Assembly: GCF_002101965.1 (NCBI RefSeq)
Contig: NZ_LQQA01000006.1
Span: 62,001-126,000, forward strand
Source of the DNA: Mycolicibacterium wolinskyi
GTDB taxonomy: Bacteria > Actinomycetota > Actinomycetes > Mycobacteriales > Mycobacteriaceae
Length of the DNA stretch: 64,000 nucleotides
Direction of reading: 5' to 3'
A program made the translations under genes and the position numbers. The notes beneath the pieces are model-generated. The model searched no databases. It saw only the letters and a list, made by a program, of their open reading frames with translations, and was not told the origin of the DNA. Position 1 is the first letter of the stretch, and the number at the start of each line of letters is the position of its first letter. Positions 59,398-64,000 of the stretch are shown here, one piece after another.

Positions 59398-60063
59398 GTG
59401 GCGGTGAGCAGCAGTAATGGCTCGATTCAGGGTCGGCTGATCGAGGAGATCCGCCGCCGGATCATCGCCGGGGAGATCTCGCCGGGCGTGAACATCTCCG
59501 AGCTTGCGATCGCCGAAGAGTTCGGCGTGTCCCGCACCCCGGTCCGCGAGACCTTTAAGCAGCTGCAGACCGAAGGACTCATCGAGATCCGGCCGCGCGT
59601 CGGCACATTCGTCACCACGCCGTCGCGACGCGAGATCACCGAGCTGTTCCAGATGAAGGAACTGCTCGAGGGTGCGGCGGCCCGGCTGCTGGCGCAGCGC
59701 GGCCGGGTACCCGAGATCGACAAGCTGGAGGAAAACCTCCGCCAGGCCGACCACGCCGTCGCCAATGACGACCGGGCCCGCTACGCCGAACTCGTCGAGG
59801 AATTCCACGATCTGCTGATCGTCGGCGCCGACAACAACAAGCTCGAGGCGCACTACCGCATGCTCATGAACCAGCTCGCCTACGCACGGCTGGTCCACAC
59901 GTCGCTCAGTCAGCCCGGCCGTCCACTGCAGTCGGACCGGGAGCACCACGTCGTGTTGGACCTGATCATCGCCAAGGACGGCGACAGCGCCGAGCGGGTG
60001 ATGCGCGAACACGTGCGGGCCAGCAGGCAGGCATTGCTCGCGGGCTTGGGCGACACGATCTAG
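59398..60063 (+). CDS. GntR-family regulator, FadR/FCD subgroup
   Basis: A 221-residue regulator with a winged helix-turn-helix (about residues 8-75: RRRIIAGEISPGVNISELAIAEEFGVS, then SRTPVRETFKQLQTEGLI). A C-terminal FCD ligand domain (about 85-215) follows, with metal-type residues in EEFHDLLI and H in REHHVVLD. GTG start at 59398, with another in frame at 59404. As last gene of the BCCT operon it is the probable local regulator of both halves of the locus. It converges on the aldolase gene with an 11-base gap. Confidence 0.88.
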   Translation: MAVSSSNGSIQGRLIEEIRRRIIAGEISPGVNISELAIAEEFGVSRTPVRETFKQLQTEGLIEIRPRVGTFVTTPSRREITELFQMKELLEGAAARLLAQRGRVPEIDKLEENLRQADHAVANDDRARYAELVEEFHDLLIVGADNNKLEAHYRMLMNQLAYARLVHTSLSQPGRPLQSDREHHVVLDLIIAKDGDSAERVMREHVRASRQALLAGLGDTI

Positions 60064-60074
60064 CCGGCGCCGGA

Positions 60075-60839
60075 CTATTCGCCCTTCGCGGCCTTCAAAT
60101 GCGCGGCTGAGGCCTGCTTGAGGTGGACCAGGTCGGAGGCGACGGTGGCGAAGGTGTAGCCCTCGGCCAGTCGCTTGGCCGCTGAGGCCCCGTCGGGATT
60201 GTGGATTCCTGCCGCGATCCCGGCGTTCTCGGCGGCGACCCTGATCCGTTTGACCGCCGCCTCGAACTCCTCGGCAACTGCTGGGTCCTGGGACGTCGCT
60301 CCACCGATCGCCAGTCGCAGATCCGACGGGCCGACATAGATGCCGTCGAGTCCGGGGACGCGGCAGATCTGCTCGACATTCGCCAGACCGCCGGGTGTTT
60401 CGATCATTGCCAGCACCACGGTGTCACGGTTGGCCTCGGCGGGTACCGGCCCGATCCGCAGTTGTGAACGCATCGGTCCGTACGAACGGATGCCGGCGGG
60501 TGGATACGTCGCGGCCGCTACGGCGCGCGCGGCCGCCTCGGCGTCATCGACCATCGGGACGATGACGCCGGCCGCCCCGGCGTCGAGCGCCCGGCCGATC
60601 GCGGTGGCGTCGTTGGCTTCCACCCGCACCAGGCCGACCGCTGAGCCCGACGCGTCGATGGCCGTCAGCCCGGCGACCATGCCCGAGTATCCGATCAGGC
60701 CGTGCTGCAGATCGAGCGCGATGTAGTCCCAGCCGACGTGCGCGAGCCATTCGGTGGAGACCGGGCTGTCGATCACCGACCAGTACCCGAGCAGCCGCTG
60801 CCGATCCCGGAGCCGGGCCGCGAATTCCTGTGCACGCAT
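60075..60839 (-). CDS. HpcH/HpaI-type class II aldolase
   Basis: A 254-residue metal-dependent pyruvate aldolase. The ordered signs are LGYWSVIDSPVSTEWLAHVGWDYIALDLQHG, the VRVEANDATAIGRALDAGAAGVIVPMV block, the metal ligand Glu in AMIETPGGLANVEQI and the GLDGIYVGPSDLRLAIG loop. Members cleave or form 4-hydroxy-2-oxo acids or 2,4-dihydroxy acids to pyruvate or glyoxylate plus an aldehyde. It is the last gene of the minus-strand operon with the aldo-keto reductase and a peptide-type ABC importer. Confidence 0.9.
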   Translation of the reverse strand: MRAQEFAARLRDRQRLLGYWSVIDSPVSTEWLAHVGWDYIALDLQHGLIGYSGMVAGLTAIDASGSAVGLVRVEANDATAIGRALDAGAAGVIVPMVDDAEAAARAVAAATYPPAGIRSYGPMRSQLRIGPVPAEANRDTVVLAMIETPGGLANVEQICRVPGLDGIYVGPSDLRLAIGGATSQDPAVAEEFEAAVKRIRVAAENAGIAAGIHNPDGASAAKRLAEGYTFATVASDLVHLKQASAAHLKAAKGE

Positions 60840-60849
60840 CGATCGATAC

Positions 60850-61800
60850 CTATCGGTTGTAGTTTGGCATCGGGCCGCGCAGCGCGGAACCCACGTCGTC
60901 GCAGGCCGCCACCACGTCGTCCGTCAGCGGGCCCTTCGACACCGCAGCGATATTCGATTGCAGGTGGCTGACTTTCGAGCCGCCGAGCAGTATCGGCCCG
61001 GTCGCCGGTTTGGACACCAGCCAGCGCAAGGCGAGTTCGGTGAGCGGTAGGCCGGCCTTGTCGGCGACGATGCCCAGCGCCTCGATCGCTTCGAAAATCG
61101 CCGTGTTCCAGTAACGCTGCTTGTACATCTGGGCCAGGCGCGAGTCGCCGAACCGGCCCTCGGCGGGCTCGGTGCCGAAGGAATGCCTGCCGGTCAGCAG
61201 ACCCCCGCCGAGCGGGTTGTAGACGACGGTCGTCAGGCCCGTCACAGCGGCGAACTCGACGTATTCGTCCTCGATACGCCGCGCCAGCAGGTTGTAGAGC
61301 TGTTGTGCGGCAACCGGCCGCGGTGCACCCACGGTGTCGGCGACGTGGTTGAGCTCCGCGATCTGCCACGCCGCGTAGTTCGAAACGCCGAGTGCGCCGA
61401 TCTTGCCTTCGCGTACGAGTTCGGCGATGGTTTCGAGGGTTTCGGCGACTGGGGTCGCGCGATCGGGCTGGTGAAGATAGAACAGATCGACGTGATCGGT
61501 CTGCAACCGCGAGAGGCTGCCGTCGATGCCGGCACGCAGCCCGGCCGCCGAAAGTGGTGCGTGGTCACCGGCGTCCGGGTGCGGGATGCCCGCCTTGGTC
61601 GCCAGCGTGACTTTGTCCCGGCGGCTGCGCAGTAGTTCGGCCAGGATCCGCTCGGACTCACCGCCGGCGTAGCCGTTGGCCGTATCGATGTGGGTGATTC
61701 CGGCATCGAGCGCGGCGTCGAGCATCGCCGCGGCACCGTCGGCATCGACGGTGTCGCCGAATGTCATCGTGCCGAGAACGAGTGGGCCGAGGTCGAGCAT
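60850..61800 (-). CDS. Aldo-keto reductase
   Basis: A 316-residue TIM-barrel NADPH oxidoreductase. The catalytic tetrad is visible as Asp and Tyr in HIDTANGYAGGES, Lys in LATKAGI and His in LFYLHQPDR. Coenzyme contacts follow in GVSNYAAWQ and the ILLGGSKVSHLQSN end. The ATG at 61800 overlaps the ATPase stop (TGATG). It lies 10 bases before the aldolase gene, so reduction or oxidation of a carbonyl is expected in the same pathway. Confidence 0.9.
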   Translation of the reverse strand: MLDLGPLVLGTMTFGDTVDADGAAAMLDAALDAGITHIDTANGYAGGESERILAELLRSRRDKVTLATKAGIPHPDAGDHAPLSAAGLRAGIDGSLSRLQTDHVDLFYLHQPDRATPVAETLETIAELVREGKIGALGVSNYAAWQIAELNHVADTVGAPRPVAAQQLYNLLARRIEDEYVEFAAVTGLTTVVYNPLGGGLLTGRHSFGTEPAEGRFGDSRLAQMYKQRYWNTAIFEAIEALGIVADKAGLPLTELALRWLVSKPATGPILLGGSKVSHLQSNIAAVSKGPLTDDVVAACDDVGSALRGPMPNYNR

Positions 61801-62615
61801 CAAGCAACTCCTTTGAGCAGGTGCCGGGGTTTTAGGCCGGTCATGGTGGTCGGATCGAGCGCGGCCGCCCGCAGCGCCTGAGTGTAGGGCTCGGCCGGAT
61901 GTGCCAGAACGTCTGCGGTCACGCCGGTTTCGACGAGGGTGCCCGACGACATCACGATGATGGTGTCGCTGATCTCGCGGACGACGCCGAGGTTGTGGGA
62001 GATGAACAGGTAGGTCAAACCGGTGTCGCGCTTGATCTCGCGCAGGAGCTCGAGCACCTGCGCCTGTACCGACACGTCGAGCGCGCTGGTGGCCTCGTCG
62101 CATACGAGCAGCTCCGGTTCGCTCGCGAGGGCGCGGGCGATCCCGATGCGCTGCCGCTGACCGCCCGAGAACTCGGCGGGCTTGCGCTGTAAGGCGGTGG
62201 AGGGCAGGCCGACGCGATCGATCAGTTCGGCGGCCCGCTTCTCCCGGGCGACACGGCTACCGATACCCCTGAGCCGCAGGGGTTCGGACACGATGTCGAC
62301 GGCATTCAGGTGCGGATCCAACGACCCGTACGGGTCCTGGAACACCATCTGGATGCGCGAGCGGTACGGCCGAAGCGCACGCTCGGAGAGCTGGGCGATG
62401 TCGGTACCGTCGACCCGGATATGGCCCGAGGTCGGAGTCACCAGCCGGACGATCGCCTTGGCGATCGTCGATTTACCGCAGCCGGACTCGCCGACGACAG
62501 CGAGCGTGGAACCCTTCGGCACGTCGAAGCTCACCTTGTCGACCGCGCGGAAAACACCTCCGGCGACGGGGTATTCGACGACGAGATTCTCGACTGAGAG
62601 CAGTGGTGTTGTCAC
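61800..62615 (-). CDS. ABC importer ATPase, DppF/OppF type
   Basis: A 271-residue ATPase: Walker A GESGCGKS, Q-loop MVFQDPYGSLDP, signature FSGGQRQRIGIARAL, Walker B LLVCDEATSALD and the switch His in FISHNLG. It lacks the long C-terminal Cys-containing cap of many family members. Four-base overlap with the DppD-type ATPase gene upstream (62612-62615). Confidence 0.92.
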   Translation of the reverse strand: MTTPLLSVENLVVEYPVAGGVFRAVDKVSFDVPKGSTLAVVGESGCGKSTIAKAIVRLVTPTSGHIRVDGTDIAQLSERALRPYRSRIQMVFQDPYGSLDPHLNAVDIVSEPLRLRGIGSRVAREKRAAELIDRVGLPSTALQRKPAEFSGGQRQRIGIARALASEPELLVCDEATSALDVSVQAQVLELLREIKRDTGLTYLFISHNLGVVREISDTIIVMSSGTLVETGVTADVLAHPAEPYTQALRAAALDPTTMTGLKPRHLLKGVA

Positions 62616-63424
62616 GCCGGGACTCCCTGTCGTACTTGGTCACCGAGCCGGGGGACGGCGGCGAGCAGCTTGCGGGTGTAATCGCTTTGCGGGTGACAGA
62701 TGAGATCCTCGGCGCCACCGGACTCGACGAACCGGCCGTCCTTCATCACCAGGATGCGATCGGACATCAGCCGGGCCACGCCGAGGTCGTGGGTGATCAG
62801 CAGGATGCCGACGCCGGTGTTCTCCTGAACTTCGAGCAGCAGGTCGAGGATGCTGGCCTGCACGGTCACGTCGAGTGCGCTGGTCGGCTCGTCGGCGACG
62901 ATGAGCTCGGGGCCCGCGGCCAGTGCGGTGGCGATCAGCACGCGTTGCAGCATGCCACCCGACAGCTGATGTGGGTACTTGCCCAGTTGCGTTTCGGGCC
63001 GGGGGATTCGCACCTGCTCGAGAAGTTCTACGGCTCTTGCTATTTCGCGGGTCTTCCCGCGGATACCGCTGTGGCGGATCGCATCGCGCAGTTGTGACCC
63101 GATGCTGTGCACGGGGCTCAGCGCGGTCATCGGATCCTGGGGGATGAGCGCGATGTGTCGGCCGCGTACTTTCTCGAGAGCCTTGGCGTCATCCAGAATA
63201 TTGTTGCCCTGGAACGAGACTTTTCCCGACAGCACGGCGAGATCGGCGGGCAACAAGCCGAGAATGCCCATTGCCGTGGTGGATTTGCCGGAACCGGATT
63301 CACCGATGATCGTGACGGTTTCGCCGGGATCCATGGTGAACGACACCCCGTCGACCGCGCGGATCACCCCGGCCGCGGTGATCAACTCAACCTGCAATTC
63401 GTCGACCTTCAACAGGTTTCCCAT
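62612..63424 (-). CDS. ABC importer ATPase, DppD/OppD type
   Basis: A 270-residue ATPase: Walker [13 protein letters not shown]-loop LIPQDPMTALSP, signature LSGGMLQRVLIA, Walker [13 protein letters not shown] and switch His in LITHDLG. The start at 63424 (MGNLLKVDE) is two bases after the permease stop; the longer open frame runs into the permease gene and is not real. It pairs with the DppF-type ATPase. Confidence 0.92.
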   Translation of the reverse strand: MGNLLKVDELQVELITAAGVIRAVDGVSFTMDPGETVTIIGESGSGKSTTAMGILGLLPADLAVLSGKVSFQGNNILDDAKALEKVRGRHIALIPQDPMTALSPVHSIGSQLRDAIRHSGIRGKTREIARAVELLEQVRIPRPETQLGKYPHQLSGGMLQRVLIATALAAGPELIVADEPTSALDVTVQASILDLLLEVQENTGVGILLITHDLGVARLMSDRILVMKDGRFVESGGAEDLICHPQSDYTRKLLAAVPRLGDQVRQGVPA

Positions 63425-63426
63425 GC

Positions 63427-64000
63427 TCAGCCTGCTTTCTTGGAGAGCGGAAGTCGTTTGAACAGACCGAATTTGAACCCGCTTTGGCGGTCGCGCAAAC
63501 CGTCGCCGAGCAGATTCACCCCGATCACCAACAGCGCGATGACAAGCCCGGGCAGGGTCACCAGCCACCATGAGGTGGTGACGTAGTCCTGGCCGTCGGA
63601 GATGATGCGGCCCCACGTGGCGAACGGCCGTTGCGGCCCGGCGCCCAAGTAGCTCAGCGCGCTCTCCAACAACACGGCCTGCGCCAGGAGAAGGAGCACC
63701 ACCAGTGACACCTGCTTGACGACATTGGGGATCACGTGCCGCAGCAGGATGGCGAACCCGCCGAGACCGAGCACGCGGGCCGCTGCGACGTAAGGCTTTT
63801 CGCGTTCGACGAGGCACAGCGACCGCGTCAGGCGCGCGATCTCGGGCCATTGGGCGATCGCGATGACGAACGTGATGACCGGGATGGACGGGCCGAACAG
63901 CGCCACCACGAGGAGCAGCATCATGAGCAGCGGAAGCGACAGCTGCGCCTCCAGCAGCCGGCTCACCACGGTGTCGACCCAACCGCCCCAGTAGCCGGCC
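63427..64000 (-). CDS. ABC importer permease, DppC type (cut by window edge)
   Basis: The C-terminal 190 or so residues of a DppC-like permease, open to the right edge. It includes helices LPLLMMLLLVVALFGPSI and VSLVVLLLLAQAVLLESAL, the ATPase-contacting loop PYVAAARVLGLGG, the SALSYLGAGPQRPFATWG motif and the last helix LVIALLVIGVNLLGDGLRD, which are typical of the class. The second permease and the binding protein must lie outside the window, because the genes visible here run permease-ATPase-ATPase-reductase-aldolase. Confidence 0.9.
   Translation of the reverse strand, partial: AGYWGGWVDTVVSRLLEAQLSLPLLMMLLLVVALFGPSIPVITFVIAIAQWPEIARLTRSLCLVEREKPYVAAARVLGLGGFAILLRHVIPNVVKQVSLVVLLLLAQAVLLESALSYLGAGPQRPFATWGRIISDGQDYVTTSWWLVTLPGLVIALLVIGVNLLGDGLRDRQSGFKFGLFKRLPLSKKAG

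Overview
The window is high-GC actinobacterial chromosome and, from gene content and order, almost certainly a fast-growing mycobacterium (Mycolicibacterium, close to M. smegmatis). The clearest marker is the block lucA - tRNA-Ser - ffs - aspC - dnaX - bfaB/bfaA - SRPBCC gene - ami1 - ybaB - recR, which matches the M. tuberculosis Rv3723-Rv3715c neighbourhood. Further left, two ligC-type ATP-dependent DNA ligases flank a DUF899 gene and a stand-alone LigD-type primase-polymerase, an arrangement I associate with M. smegmatis. I see no insertion sequence, prophage or CRISPR array. No gene-free stretch exceeds about 300 bases once the tRNA and SRP RNA are counted.

Layout. 1-2.4 kb: end of a type-B carboxylesterase, then a DUF1801-VOC pair divergent from a TetR gene that has two tandem operators. 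2.4-6.5 kb: ligC2, DUF899, ligC1, prim-polC (DNA end repair). 6.5-12.1 kb: a 13E12-type HNH protein, a haem-type membrane protein, and a bacteriophytochrome with a SpoIIE-like phosphatase output coupled to a metallophosphoesterase. 12.1-22.4 kb: an eight-gene, almost gapless operon (peptide-type ABC importer, isochorismatase-like hydrolase, metallo-lactonase, unknown beta-rich protein, 2-oxoglutarate/Fe(II) oxygenase), probably plus an alpha/beta hydrolase, divergent from a TetR gene with paired CTGTC-N4-GACAG operators. 22.4-28.3 kb: TetR, a Gre-like factor, a D-amino-acid-dehydrogenase-like oxidase with a PucR regulator, and an MFS-MarR pair. 28.4-38.3 kb: a split transketolase divergent from an IclR gene, followed by a six-gene operon (SDR, ribose-type ABC importer, epimerase-like protein, NTF2-FMO fusion); five copies of one half-site mark the probable IclR operators. 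38.3-50.8 kb: the conserved core block described above, with a broken thioesterase gene and a MocR regulator inserted. 50.9-60.1 kb: an MBL hydrolase, then a divergent catabolic locus (LLM monooxygenase, tautomerase, aldehyde dehydrogenase, alpha/beta hydrolase and two DUF1185 proteins facing BCCT transporter, SnoaL, flavin reductase and GntR). 60.1-64 kb: an HpcH-type aldolase, an aldo-keto reductase and a second peptide-type ABC importer that runs off the edge.

How the genes fit together. Outside the core block the window is made of self-contained uptake-plus-catabolism modules, each with its own regulator. The 52-60 kb locus is the best candidate for an undescribed pathway: its two-component LLM monooxygenase, aldehyde dehydrogenase, amidohydrolase-like hydrolase and betaine-type transporter resemble the logic of N-methylated pyridine (trigonelline-type) ring cleavage, but with a pair of DUF1185 proteins of unknown role. 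The 14-22 kb and 28-38 kb modules also have no pathway that I can name.
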